Positions 21,899 to 33,885 of a stretch of 59,648 bases of DNA are shown in pieces. The DNA comes from Setomelanomma holmii (taxonomy: Eukaryota > Ascomycota > Dothideomycetes > Pleosporales > Phaeosphaeriaceae), in the NCBI GenBank assembly GCA_010015745.1, contig ML978312.1:1-59648 (forward strand), given 5' to 3'. A program made the position numbers and the translations under genes. Below the pieces are notes generated by a model. The model was not told the origin of the DNA, searched no databases, and saw only the letters and a program-made list of their open reading frames with translations. The stretch's first letter is position 1. Each line of letters begins with the position of its first letter.

Positions 21899-23194
21899 CT
21901 CAGTACCGTATGTCAAATGCTTATTTATTTCATCATGCAACCAGAGTACTATACTCGTCCGCGCTTCCGCCAAATGATACTTTTTGACACTTAGCTGCAG
22001 CGAGTTCAGAACCTATTGACACAAAACTCTACGCGCCCTTGACGTCCCCGAAACATCTTCGAGTTTCGATTGCGCCATGGGAAAGAAGATGACGTCGCTC
22101 GCGCATCTTCATGCCTGTCTTTCTCCGCATATCACGAAGCACGGCCCTCGAATATCGACGTTGCTCACTCTGCTTATAGCGGCTGAAGAGTTCACGGCAT
22201 CACGAGGCATGAGTAAAAAGGTACGGATCCACCACGATTCGAACGAGGGTTTCTCACAGCACATCCCCAACGCCCCATGCTTGGTCCTCGCTTGTCCTCC
22301 TCGAAAGCCCGGATTGTGGTACTCTCTGGTCTTTTGAAGAAGTCGAGCTTAGGCGGCTTCCAAAGCGATGGTACGTGGAATTACTGTGTGCGAGCGTCCT
22401 GACACTGGACTATGGATCCTTCATGTGACTTCTGTGGGAGCATCGGGACGGAAGTCGATAATGTAGGAAGGCGACGTACAGCCAGGGTATGCGAGAGGTG
22501 CGGCCATTACAGTGTACGCTTTGCACGAGATAGCTTTTGAGAGTGATATCGCGGTGAGGCTACTTTGTTGCGCGGATATCTTCGAACCCATGTGCTACTG
22601 GTTTCGCATAGTTGTGAATTCCCGATGAAGCTGGAGTACTAATACGAGAGCTGCTGGGCATGTCAAAGCAACGTCTATTTGTTGGACGTTGCGAGCTCGC
22701 TTTCACCTGCGCACTCACATCAATTTCGTCCTTCACCTGACAACATCTGATCCCACACTCTATACCTCCGCACACACGAATTGCAAGTCCCTCAATGCTC
22801 TAACCTATAGTTCATTGAATTATACAATCTCTCATCAAATCCAGTCCGCCTCAAATTAGTAGCTGGCGGCACTACAACCCTCTTTCAAGTGTCATGACAA
22901 AACATGTCCATGACTGTTTTCACTAGCGAACGACGAATGTGTGAGGCTCGCTTATCTTTTTGCTTCCTGTCGCTATTCGCTGGCTTGGTACTGGGAGGGC
23001 TCGAGTTCGAATCATGGGGTAGGAGGTTGGGTATGGTAGAGGTGGCCAGGTGGAAAGTTTGTCTCTTCGGCGCCCATGGCCAGGTGGAAAGTTTGTCTCT
23101 TCGGCGCCCATGGCCAGGTGAAGGTGAGCGCGATGTTCATGTTGATCAATTCCTTGTGTCGGTTCTTGAGCTTCCAGGAGCTCTGAACTTCTTC
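21899..23194. other. Intergenic, no supported gene
   Basis: Only short unsupported ORFs occur (for example 22077-22337). The one clear structure is a 34-bp tandem repeat, listed separately. Confidence 0.4.
23043..23120 (+). repeat. 34-bp tandem repeat, 2.3 copies
   Basis: Units are at 23043-23076 and 23077-23110 and are identical. They begin TGGCCAGGTGGAAAG and end CGGCGCCCA, and a 10-bp partial third copy follows. Confidence 0.9.
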
Positions 23195-24854
23195 CTAAGC
23201 CTTATTTGATGCGGCCGCCAGCCTCGAAGCGCGATGTTGTAATCTGGAGTGAGATAGCGTCCATATGTACCAACCGCCAAGTGTCGCACACATGAGCGCG
23301 ACAGCAAGGATGAAGAAAGCCCACAGAGGCGAGTTAGACTGTGGAGTAGTAATCTGAATGATGTTCATCCCGAAAATGCTCTGCTCACAAGTCAGTCGTG
23401 CGTCAAGCTATTCGAGCATTCTCATACCGAGGCTAGCGTCAGTAGAAGGTAGATGAAGGTCAACATGGTGACACGTTGAATGCTGGAAGCCAAGGCGTTC
23501 GCTGCCTTGCTTTCCTCGACTGCAGCTTTTGTATCCTGAAGGGTGGCGATGTTGAAGATTAGGCTGACGAGTACATTTGTTTGCTCTGCGATCTGGTTGC
23601 AGCGGCTGATTTGGTCGTCTACAATCTTGCCCCTCCTGAACAGAAGTGCTTGGAAGTCGCCTTGAGTATCGGTGTCGATACTGGAAAGAAAGAATGGATG
23701 CATGGCCAGTTGTTCAACCAGGTCTTTCGCTGCGACTAATCGCCGTCTAACCTGCATCCATATGGGAGACAGTTGATGCAGCTCACGGGTATATTGAAGC
23801 TGTTCGGTGGGAGTGAGATTCTTGTCCAAGCATTTGCCACTCTAGTAGATCAGCAATGAGCAAAGAAGTCATTAGTATGCGGGTGTTTACCAGAAAAGAG
23901 AGATGGCCTTCGGCCTCGATGAAAAGCGCGTTCCAGGTGAACGTCACTATATACAGAGTGTTGTACAAGAGGCGTATCAACCCAGCATACTCTTCTGTGC
24001 CATGCAGTACTATCTCTTGATCTCTCAGCATGAGTGTCTCCAATGCATTTGCGACCGCGTCGTCTAAGGGGTCTACCTGGATGACTTCTGTCATTTCCTT
24101 TGTGCTAATGTCTCGGAGGTAGATCAGTCGAATGCATTTTACGTGCCAAATATGGTCATGATTGTTGCCCGTCGACGTCCTGAAGCGATGATGGGTGGAC
24201 GTGTCTAGTCGACTCGTTTCCGAAGGAACCACACCCGGTCTGTACATGTCCATGAATTGAAGGGAGAACAGCAAACCTAGGTGTCATTAGTTCAATTCAC
24301 CGTCCTGCTGGTAGACATACAATGTGAACTCATATCCCCAGTAGCCAGTCTGGTGTAGGACAGATTGCAGAAGCGAGGGGTGATAGTGAGATAGTGGCCC
24401 AAAGCCTGGACAGCCTCGCTTCCGGCATACCTGATGATGCTAAGCACCTTCAGTAATGATACGATGGTAGTGTCATGTGGGCGCATACTAGGTTACGACG
24501 TTGATCTTACTCCGGTATCTCGCCTGCAACTGTTGGCTTTCAGATAAGCGACCACAATCTCTCATGATTAAGACTTACACTGTCATCTCTGACTTGCTGG
24601 AGCAGATCGGAGACGTGACTTAAGTTCGCCCATAAATGCCACCCGCGGTTTGTGCTACTTCCACAGCAGTAGACGTTGATTTTGCATACAGGACCTGGGT
24701 TTTCTCTGAGGTATTTCTCGAGTATAATGAATCCCGTTCCAGCGAAGGGTTGATTCCACGGCTATAATCGATGAGGCTGGCCCCTTGGAACCTCTTCTTC
24801 TGGAGGATTCTTCCCATGAGGCGTTTGCATCCACCATGCGTTTCTAAGAGCCAT
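23195..24854 (-). CDS. CorA-like Mg2+ transporter family protein
   Basis: Exons certain at the 3' end: 24321 upward to 24276-23891, 23841-23428 and 23380-23195, with introns of 44, 49 and 47 nt. The C-terminus has the CorA signature: a first membrane span (VTMLTFIYLLLTLAS), the GMN motif in SIFGMNII, a second span (PLWAFFILAVALM) and a basic tail. The long cytosolic part before it is helical, with IRLLYNTLYIVTFTWNALF. Such proteins move or sense divalent cations at the plasma membrane. The 5' part is unresolved: an ATG frame from 24854 runs well into the protein but meets TAG 24762-24764, and two frames compete between 24480 and 24830. This gene may also be damaged; the span given covers the likely extent. 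Confidence 0.6.
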
Positions 24855-25497
24855 TTGATCGAAGGTGGATGAGTTGCACACTGAGCGAATCAGATGTCAA
24901 GCTCGAGATCGTGGATGAGATTGTCGCAGAAGCAGAGTGTAGGCGAGCGTTTAAGTCGCTGTGAGGCTGAGCAGCCGTCTCCGCGCTCCTGTATATGGCT
25001 GCAGGGGCCAAGAAGAATAAGCCCATTGGGAAAAGGGCGTAGCGGAAATGGCCATGCTGAAAAGAGGCGACCGTTTCATTTGAGTTCAGACGAGCTTGAT
25101 TTGCCGTTTTCACACTTTGTAATGCGGCGAAAGTAACAGAATGGAATGAGTAGTGTACGTATAGGTCCGTGCACCTGGAGTCTTTCGATAAGCGGACATT
25201 GCAACAACTGGCATCTCAATCACGATTGTAATTGATCGCAGTTGAGGCATATCTCCAGGCGTCCATATGTCGTGGTGGTGTCTTAAGGCACAAAGACGAA
25301 GAGACCCGCTTCCGGATAGCGTGCCGCAGATCGACAGCCTGCAGGTGACGAGCAATCATCAGCCTCCACAGCTGGAGATCCGTCTTGTCCCCGATGCCCG
25401 ACCCGCTAAGCTTTGCTACCTGGTCATTCTCTGTTCTCTCTCTCCTACACCACCTACAACCCTAATTACCAACACCGGAGGCCGACAGACTGCAATC

Positions 25498-26599
25498 ATG
25501 TTCAGCTTCGTCGCCGACGCTCTGACGTAAGTTGCCCCGCCCCCGCTTCCAGCTACAGCAGCTATCACAAGCGTCAAGCTCCGTCTGGGCACGAGCGCTG
25601 ATTGTCCCCTGTAGTGTCGCGACCACGGTCCTGTTCCCCATCTTCGCGTCTTACAAAGCTCTGCACACCTCCGATCCTGCACTCCTCGCACCATGGCTGA
25701 TCTACTTCGTCGTGCTGTCCACCTTCACCATCGTTGAGAATACCTTCGACTTCATACTTACCTGGGTGCCCTTCTACTCATGGTTCCGCTTCTTTGCACA
25801 CCTTTACCTCATCCTCCCGGGGTCTCAAGGTGCGACATTCCTCTACCAAGAGTACATTGAGCCATTCCTCTACCATCATGAGCGCGAGATCGACGACTTC
25901 ATAAGCGAGAGCCACGACCGCGCGAGGTCCGCTGGCCTCAAGTATGTGGAGATGGGCATTGAGTGGCTCAAGGTCAACGTCCTTGGGTTTGCTCCACGCA
26001 GCCCGCAGCCCGAGCGCCCAGCTGGCCAGACCTACGCTCAGAGCCTCATGAGTCGCTTCCAGATGCCTGCTGCTCGCGGCTCCAACGACCTCTACGGCCT
26101 CGTCAACCAAGCCCTCAGCGGCGCAAGTGCGCTCTACGGTGCGGGCAACAAAGACGCACAAGCCTCTGACCTCAGCCGCGCAGCAGGCAATCTCGTCCCA
26201 GATAACATCCGTAACAACGACGACCGCCTCAACTACGTCACAAGCCAGCGCCAACGCCTCGAGACGCTTCTCCAGGCATTCGACCGCGAGCAAGAGAACA
26301 TCCGCAGTCAGCAGAGCGGCGGAAGTCGGTACCACGAGGGCAGCAGCAGGGGCAGTAGTAGCGGCAACTTGTCGCGCAACAAGAGCGAAGCCGAGTTCGA
26401 CAGAATCGAACGCGACGAACTCGGCTCTGAGCGCCCGCCATACCCGCTGACACCGCCGCCGCTGGGCCGCAGGACGAGTTCGGGCTGGATGCCGTGGAAT
26501 TGGCAGAGGCAGCAGGTCCAGGAGGATCCGTTGGCGTATGGCAGGGAGCCTGGACAGCCGAGGGCGAGGGCGTCGGGGTTTGATCTGGGGGATCGCTAG
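25498..26599 (+). CDS. HVA22/TB2/DP1 (Yop1-like) ER membrane protein
   Basis: Exons 25498-25526 and 25615-26599 with an 88-nt intron (GTAAGT/TAG), giving 337 residues. The N-terminal 100 residues carry the reticulon-like TB2/DP1/HVA22 pattern: LFPIFASYKAL, LAPWLIYFVVLS, VPFYSWFRFFAHLYLILP and GATFLYQEYIEPFLYHHE. These are hairpin membrane segments that bend the tubular ER. The remaining 200 residues are polar, with Arg/Gln/Ser-rich and Pro-rich stretches, making this longer than yeast Yop1. It is convergent with MGM101, 234 bp away. Intact. Confidence 0.88.
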
Positions 26600-26833
26600 G
26601 GGACGAGTCTTTGGAGACGGAGGTTTGAGCCTTGATGGGATGCAATGCAGTAGGCGTTGGGTGCGGTAGAGAGGCATATACAGTATTCGGCCTCGCGGCT
26701 TGTATGGTACATATTTGGTAGCCTGATCCTGTGGCCCACGCTCTGTCGAATGTGCAAGGCTGTCCAAGCTGTATCATGACCATCGTACATATATATCTAC
26801 ACATCCATCCATCTATATCCACATGCACCATAT

Positions 26834-27816
26834 CTACATCTTCACTTCCTTGAACGGATACTTCGGTACATCATCCTTCCTGAGCACCACCTTCCGCTTC
26901 TTCTTCGTGCTAACATGCTCCACCCACACCTCCTTTGTCAACTTGCTCGTAAACTCGCGTATAAACCTCGGGTCCCATAGCTCACTCGCGATACCCAGGT
27001 CTTTGCAGCATCGCATCAGCGCATTCGATTTGCAGCCCTCGGTCGCAGTCGGGATGCCGTCGGGGTCGAAGTATTGCTGTTCGCCGCGGGCTATAGACAC
27101 CAGTCTGAACGAGAACGTCAGCCTTGAGAGTAGGAAGATTCTGGGATGGGAGCTTCTTTGACTTACCGTCCCTGCACAATCAACCCATACTCCCTCGTAA
27201 CGATCTTTCCCGTAACTATACTCTCCCCCCTCGGCGCAAGTCCCCACCCGCCCGGTCCAAACGCCTTATTCAATATCCGTCGATACTTGATCTCAGGCAA
27301 GTACAGCAGTCCATCGGGCTTGACTTCCACGTCTTCGTGTACGATTGATGCGAGGAGGGTTTCTTGCTGCTCTGGCGTGAAGGATATGCTCCCGAGCCCG
27401 TGGTATGAGCGCGTCCAGTCGATGGCGGGCACGCCTTCGGTGTCGGGCGGCGCGTCGCTGAGACCATCGGTGAGCGAGCGTTGGGAGCGCGCTTCGTTGG
27501 CGAGGGTTTCTGCGGAGGTGTTGCGGGCGGTGGGGATGGGGGATTCTTTGGCGGGGAAGGAGGGTGTGACTGTTCTTTGGGATGGTGTTGATGTTGATGC
27601 TGCTGGTTTCGCGGCTGTTGTGCTTGTTGTCGCGGGCTTCGCGGCGGTGGTACTCGTGGTTGTCGCAGCGGCTTTTGGTGTGGTGGCTGCCCATGCGGCG
27701 TGGGTTGGAGCTGATGAAAAGCTACGGTGGGGTATCCGGTATGCGATTGAGGCTGCTCTTGATATTGAAGAGGCTAGGAGGGCGGAGAAGCCTCTCCGGG
27801 CTTGTGTTGTTGCCAT
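26834..27816 (-). CDS. MGM101: Mitochondrial genome maintenance protein MGM101
   Basis: Exons 27816-27167 and 27104-26834, with a 62-nt intron (GTAAGT/CAG) splitting an Arg codon, giving 306 residues. The first 30 residues are Arg/Ser-rich with no acidic residues, as in a mitochondrial presequence. An Ala/Thr low-complexity linker follows. The core is typical: IDWTRSYHGLGS, KPDGLLYLPEIKYRRILN, GWGLAPRGES, then EQQYFDPDG, KSNALMRCCKDLGIASELWDP and VEHVSTKKKRKVV. Mgm101 is a Rad52-type single-strand annealing protein of mitochondrial nucleoids, needed for mtDNA repair. Intact, which is useful as proof that local gene decay is selective. Confidence 0.95.
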
Positions 27817-28520
27817 ATTGAAGATGTGCGTTTGCTCTGCAGAATGGCGACAACTCGAGAACGTGGTTGACGCGAAGTCACGAGCGGTAAGTTCATGGCG
27901 CTTGGGCCAATTCGGGGAAGCTTTGCGTCAACCAATCAAGATGGAGTCTTTGGAGGTTACACTACAGCAAATATCAAGCCACCGAACCCCCGGCTGCTTT
28001 GCCGTGTGCGAGAAACGAGTGCTGATCGCGAAGTTATTCATTATGATGGGAACAGTGGAACCTGTGCACCGGACGGTGTCGTGCAAAGAGGGGATGATAG
28101 ATTGCGTCGACCCCGCCGGACGAATATCGCTTGCGCAGGCGACCTCGAAGACACGGCCATCGGGGCGCAATCAACACCTCTACCGTCGGTAGAGATAGCT
28201 CACACGTCTCCTGCCCTCGTACACCAATCCCAAACCCGAATATACGCGACTAGATTTCAGCTTACTGAGACGGCACAACCGGAAGTCTACCTGCCATCAT
28301 AGCCATCAGCACCGCGGATTGGCGACGTTTCACGACAACGTCAACGTCAACCGTTAGGCCCTGGCCGCAAGGATACGCTAGTGATTAGTGGCGCACGGCA
28401 AACAGCTCTCCGTTACCCTCTAGCGCAGATCTTGTGGAGCTTAACTGGTCCTACATAAGACGGCCTGTCCTCGTCTTACCTTGATCACTTGAGAGCTCGT
28501 GTATCGCATCTCAACTCACC
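27817..28520. other. Intergenic, no supported gene
   Basis: It contains a 135-codon plus-strand ORF (27895-28302) with no family features. The stretch probably holds the promoters of MGM101 and of the P450 gene. Confidence 0.4.
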
Positions 28521-30330
28521 ATGTCGTCAACAACAGCAGATGGCAGCCCGGAATTCTCAAGAGCTCTACCCATCGTGTCAATATCGCAGTTCTTCGCGCT
28601 AGCTACCGCATTCGTATGTCATCCCATATGTCGTACATCTTGAACTTGCATACTGGAGCCAAAACTAATCAAGTGCTAGTTTGTCGTTCGCTTCATCGTT
28701 CGAGCGGTTCAGAGGATATACTTCCATCCTCTTAGCAAGTTTCCAGGACCGAAGCTCAGAGCGGCGACTCGCATTCCCTCGCACATCGAAACGTGGGCTG
28801 GAAATAAGCATCACAACTCGGCCGCATTGCATCGCAAGTACGGTCATGTTGTGCGTGTGAATCATGATGAGCTGAGTTGGACCCATCCGGACGCATGGAA
28901 AGATGTATGTTCATTCCAGAGCCGTGTTTGATATGACACTTTGATGCGACCTCACTTTTATGCTCGCAGTCCCGTAATATGTATCGAATCTGACGATCGT
29001 AGATTTACGGCCACGGGACCAAAGGAACACAAGGCCATGTTCCTCAAAAGGATTGGAGGCGGTATGGCCAGACCATAAATGGATCACCCAGTCTAATCAT
29101 AGCACCCGAGCCAGATCATGGTCGCCAGCGCAAGATCTTCACGCCTGCTTTCTCAGATCGCGCCTTGAAGCAGCAAGAGCCGCTTTTCCTCAAATATACA
29201 GATCAGCTGGTTTCCAAGCTCAAAGCAAGCATTGACCAGAACTCGGACAAGAGTGTCGATATGGTACGGATGTACAACTTCACGACTTTCGATGTCATGG
29301 GAGATCTCACCTTTGGAGAACCTCTCCATATGCTCGAGAATGCTGAGTAGTAAGCATAACACACGCAGCGCAAGCTACAGTCCTTTTCTAACATAATCCC
29401 AGCGACCCCTGGGTCAGCATCATCTTCTCGAGCATCAAGATTGGAAGTCGCATCAGCATCTTGCTGAACTACCAGTGGTTCTGGCGACCATTCCGGGCTA
29501 TGTTCAACAAAGGTTCGAACAAGAAGCGATACGACCACTTCCAGCATTCTGTCACACGAGTCACCAAGCGTCTCGAGAAGGGCCGCGACACGGAAGGCGT
29601 CGACCTGTGGGATCTCGTCTTAGCCCAGAAAGAGGGCAAAGGTCTCAGTCGTGGCGAGATGGACTCGAACGCATCGCTGTTTATGATTGCTGGTACAGAG
29701 ACTACAGCAACCTTGGTATCTGGCATGACCTACCTCCTTCTCAAGAACTCTCAGTGCATGAAGAAGCTTGTAGAGGAGATTCGCAGCACGTTTCCGACCG
29801 CAGACGACATGACCATGGAGCAACTTGCAGCGCTACCCTACTTCGCGGCATGCATCAAGGAGGCGTTCCGCCTGTATCCTCCGGTCCCGCTCGGCTTACC
29901 ACGACTGACACCAGAGGACGGCAGCACAATCTGTGGACAATTTGTTCCGCCACTTACCATCTGTATGATCCCGCAACACGCTATGTACACCCACCCAAAA
30001 AACTTTAGGAACGCGCTCGAATACATTCCAGAAAGGTGGCTCGGTGATGCGAGGTTCGAAGACGACCAGAGACAAGCTCTGCAGCCATTTTCTGTAGGAT
30101 CGAGAGATTGTGTAGGCAAGAAGTGAGTTTAATAGTTCCAAGAAAAAAAGTGGTATATTCTGCTAACATCAAGCAGCATGGCTTACCATGAGATGCGCCT
30201 CATCATGGCGAAAGTGTTTTACGCCTTTGACTTCGAGCTTGCTCCTGAAAGCCAGAACTGGGCGGACCAGAACACGTATATCTTGTGGGAGAAGAAGCCG
30301 CTCATGTGCAAGCTCAAAGCAGTGAACTAA
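28521..30330 (+). CDS. Cytochrome P450 monooxygenase, CYP65-like
   Basis: Five exons: 28521-28613, 28680-28904, 29003-29349, 29403-30122 and 30177-30330, giving 512 residues with every junction in phase. An N-terminal anchor (ISQFFALATAF, then FVVRFIVRAVQRIYFHPL) is followed by FPGPKL. The I-helix has AGTETTATL, the ExxR pair is in KEAFRLYPP, the PERF-like region is PERWLGD, and the heme site is FSVGSRDCVGKNMA with Cys458. The overall form is close to isotrichodermin C-15 hydroxylase-type P450s (CYP65) of secondary metabolism. The second intron (28905-29002, 98 nt) is longer than its neighbours. It is intact and is the left border of the decayed cluster. Confidence 0.9.
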
Positions 30331-30375
30331 TGGCACACCGCCAAGATATTAAAATGCAAACAAGCTATCGTACAT

Positions 30376-31455
30376 TTACTTCCTAACCTGCCCAACCACT
30401 CCCGCCTTCACCAACATCCCCCAGATCTCTTCCCAGCAACTTTCCATCTCCGCTTCGTCCTCCATCCACCCACCCATCCTACAGCATAGTTAGCACTCTT
30501 TCCTAAATCCCAAACTCCAGATCGCATCTCAAACTTACGGATACAACACATCATGATGCCAAAACTTACCCCTCCCCTCCTCCCCCAACACCGTCGCGCC
30601 CACCAACGTCCTAGCCCCTTATTCCGCCGTACGCGCAGTGAAGTACTGCGCCGCGCCAAAAAGCAGCTTCACCGGCGCCGCAAAGTTCCTGCCTAGCTCC
30701 GTACGGCAGAAAAATGGACAGCACGAATTCACCACTACTTCTGGTGCGGTAAGCGCGAAGTGCCACATAATACTCATGCCCAGCAGTTTCACTGCGGCGT
30801 ATTTCTTGCGCTGCTCGAAGAGCGCTGGGGAGTTGGCAAAGGCTAGTAAGGAGCTATTTAAGGGAGGTTGGGTGTACCAGGCTTTTTGGACTTCGGTGTG
30901 TGCGATGCTGTTTACGAATGTGAGATGTGGTTTCGCTCCTGCTTCCCCTTCTCTGTCTTGACTGGTGGTGCGAGATGCTGTGCTAGTCAAAATTGGCATG
31001 ATGAGCCAAGCCATAAGCGCTGTGCTGAGTACATTGAGTTGCATTGCCATTTCATACCCAGTAGGACTAGCTGTATATGCTGGGTTCGCTAGCCCGGCTT
31101 TAAAAAGCGCGATGTCGAGCCCAGTATCCTTGCATTCTTCGGCCGGGTGTGTAGCGAACGTCTGAACGGACGCGAAACCAGCCAGATCAACGGTCAGAAC
31201 TTTGATGAAGTCTGGTTCATGTTGACGCTGACTTTGCTGTAGGATTTGCTGCTTGGCTAGGGTGCCTTTTTCGAGGCTTCGCACGCCGAGGATCAGTTTC
31301 GCACAGCCTTTTGAAGTGTATTTGAGGGCGGCTTCGAAGCCTAGCCCGGTGTTTGCACCGGTCACAAAGACTGTCTTGCCGGTAAATATCACGGTGGGGT
31401 CGGAAGGGGGGTGTTTGACTGCCCAACGGAGTTTGGATAGGCCGGTGAGGTGCAA
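30376..31455 (-). pseudogene. Short-chain dehydrogenase/reductase with an in-frame stop
   Basis: Exons 31455-30539 and 30478-30376, with a 60-nt intron. The Rossmann motif is TVFVTGANTGLG. The Asn motif is altered (IALFKAGL where relatives have ILNAG), the catalytic Tyr/Lys are in KKYAAVKLLG, and CCPFFCRTEL follows. TAA 30619-30621 cuts the frame in RTAE-stop-GARTLV. Downstream the same frame continues as VLGEEGRGKFWHH and, after the intron, a typical C-terminus (WMEDEAEMESCWEEIW) to TAA 30376. Gln or Glu is expected at the stop. The truncated protein keeps the catalytic part but loses about 60 residues, so some activity is not excluded. Confidence 0.8.
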
Positions 31456-33594
31456 AGGTGGGTAGTCTGGAGGGGGTGCGTGGCCGGTGATGTGGGTGGG
31501 GATGGATATTTTGAGGTAGGATGATGCTTAGAGAGTTGAGCATGCAAGTCTGATGAAGGTGCAATGGAACGATGGAGATGATGAGACGATGCTATGCTGA
31601 GAAAGAAGGAGGATATGCAGAAGGGTGTGAGCGGAAAGAAACCGCCCAGCGACTTCCGGCTGAAATCAGTGCTCCAGGTACCGCTGCTAGAAGAATTGGC
31701 ATCGAAGGGACAAATACTTGACATATCATCTAGTTCCCTCCGTTGTTCTTCCGAAACATCATTGATATGCACCGCCACGTCGTCACCAAACTTTTGGTTG
31801 ATCTCTTCAAGGGACAGTCCAGCGGTTTCGAGGAAATAGAAGTAGATGACCGGGATGAACAACGCGGACCAAATGATTATGACGAGGTAGTACTTCCATC
31901 CGACTTGGACAAAGCCAATTGGTGCAGTCTGTAGGAGGATGATTGAAGAGGCGAACTGGCCAAAGAGTGAGAATCCCATGCCAATTGGTCGTATTTCAGT
32001 CGGGAAGATCTCGGCGACATAAATGTACATTGTCGTGTCGCAGAAGGTGCTAGATGGGCGAATCAGCCTGGAACGAGGAATTGGTTCAAGGAGAGTCCGA
32101 TGCCTTACCCTTGGAAAGCAAGGTAGAGAAACACTAGGAAAACACCAGCTGTGTTGCCGGCCTTGTTCGTGGTGGCCGAATACAAGTCTAGCATGATGAC
32201 GAGCAGAGACACCGTAAGGACGATGCCAGCGAAACCTGTCATAAATATGCCACGCCGAGAGTTGACCTTGTCATGGAGCCATGCTCCAAGTGGGTTGTAT
32301 ATTACACCTGTTCGGAGTCAGAGTGGGTTTCTGTCGTCATGACTGCTGCTACCAGAGAACTCACCAGCTATTGTGAGCCACACAGCCGAGAGAATAAGAG
32401 GCATCGCGCCTGTTTGACCCAAGTTTGTGAATAATATGACGAGGTAGTTGTTCTGCTGTTCGTCAGATTCAGGACTTTCTGTGGTCATGAAGCAACACCC
32501 ACAATGACAAGCGGTCCACCAAACTCCGCGCCCCACTGGGTCAAGAATCCCACGATCATGCGCTTGCGGTAGCTCTTCAGCTTCAGAACTGCTGTCTATA
32601 GTGTAACCCCTAAAGTCTTGAGCTTGGCTGTGTCCATTGCAAGCTGTTCGGTATTCTGGTAGAACTCTTCCTTGGCCACAAGGTCTTCCGGATCATTGGA
32701 TGACTGACGCAATCTCTGCAGAACTTTCCAGGCTTCCTCGTTCTTACCCTTCTGCAAAAGCCAACGTGGTGAGCGAGGCATCGAGATGGATGCAATAAGC
32801 AGTATGGTAGGACTGAAGCACTGTACGGCGAGAGGAAATCGCTAGGCAAAGCTGGAGTTCACTGCAGTTGCATAATAGCAGGCATAACCGAGCCACGATG
32901 ATAGCATGTAGCCGAAGACGAGGAATATAGCGTGATGTCCGACGAGCCATTCTCGCTTCGCAGGAGGTGCCAATTCTGACAAGTACATGGGGCATATCGT
33001 GACTAGGACGCCGATGCCGAGCCCGGAGATGAAACGACCAGCCTGAAACATTCTGTTGTACGCAATCATGGTTAGCTCACTTTCGAACTGCATGGATGCC
33101 TATGCGTTCACGTACTCGAGGTTCTGGGCGCCGCTCTGCAATGCGCCTCCGAGCACCGAAAGCAATGCGCCAATCTGAATGTTGCGCTTGCGTCCGAGAG
33201 CTGTGGCAGACCACATAATAAAGAGGGAGCCTACGGCACCACCAGCACTGAACCACGCCATTGGCAGTCGCGATAGCATGCGTGGTTTTACCGCCGTAGC
33301 CTGGCTCGCCTTGTAGGGGAAGGTCGAAGAACTGATACCAACCTGGTTGACCAATGGTGCTGCCAATAACAGATGCGCAATATCCATAGGTCTGTTGTTG
33401 GCAAGCAAAACTTCAGTATACTACTCCGCGCGGTCAAAAGAGCCTGCAGGGTTTACTGACCAGTGAGCCGAACGCGGCTGCGACAGTGACAAGCCTATCT
33501 TTAAAACAAGATCAGTGTTCGTGTATTCGTATACCAGATCCCTGTACATACTGTATGTTATCGTGCCTTTCCTGCGCTTCTCGTCGAGTGTCAT
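31389..33594 (-). pseudogene. MFS sugar-type transporter, three lesions
   Basis: Exons: 33594-33552, 33498-33461, 33391-33116, 33052-32503, 32455-32365, 32307-32109 and 32049-31389. The joined frame gives a 12-TM sugar-porter protein: GYCASVIGSTIGQPGWYQFF, AATALGRKR-type loop (SATALGRKRNIQIGA), GRFISGLGIGVLV, PRSPRWLLQKGK, FLTQWGAEFGGPL and ETAGLSLEEINQKFG. Lesions are one extra base at about 33253 before FSAGGAVGS, TAG 32842-32844 at the Trp of FA(W)RFPLAVQC, and TAG 32596-32598 at another expected Trp before TAVLKLKSYRKRM. The C-terminal frame runs on past the usual end and overlaps the SDR start by 67 bp. The first intron needs an AAG acceptor. Confidence 0.85.
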
Positions 33595-33885
33595 GATGGA
33601 TGGTTGTTCTTCTTCCTCCTTGGAGCGGGATCGGCAGCGGGCAACAGCACATCTTATGCAGCGTTCAGATCATCGAACTGTGCATCACAATATTCTCTCC
33701 TAGGCACCGTTCGCCAATGCGGAAGGAATGCGCCGCCCAGACTTGCGCGAGTCTCGCGTGAGTGGCTTCGGAGTGTACCACATGCATCACGTCTGTCTCG
33801 ATTTGGCGTGCGAGTCCTCGAAAAATAATTCCCAAGGGTCGTGTCAGATGAAGAATTTGATTGGCAGCAAATATATGGGTGTTTT

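Noticed and set aside
22230..22260. tRNA-like T-arm (GTTCGAA context), also near 23000
   Set aside because: No matching A box, anticodon arm or acceptor stem could be paired around either site.
24844..25113. 89-codon minus-strand ORF with a hydrophobic stretch
   Set aside because: It ends at the probable start of the CorA-like gene and shows no family feature; it may be leader sequence.
25778..26767. 329-codon open frame on the minus strand
   Set aside because: It is antisense to the HVA22/Yop1-like gene, has no family motif and reflects GC-rich codon bias of the coding strand.
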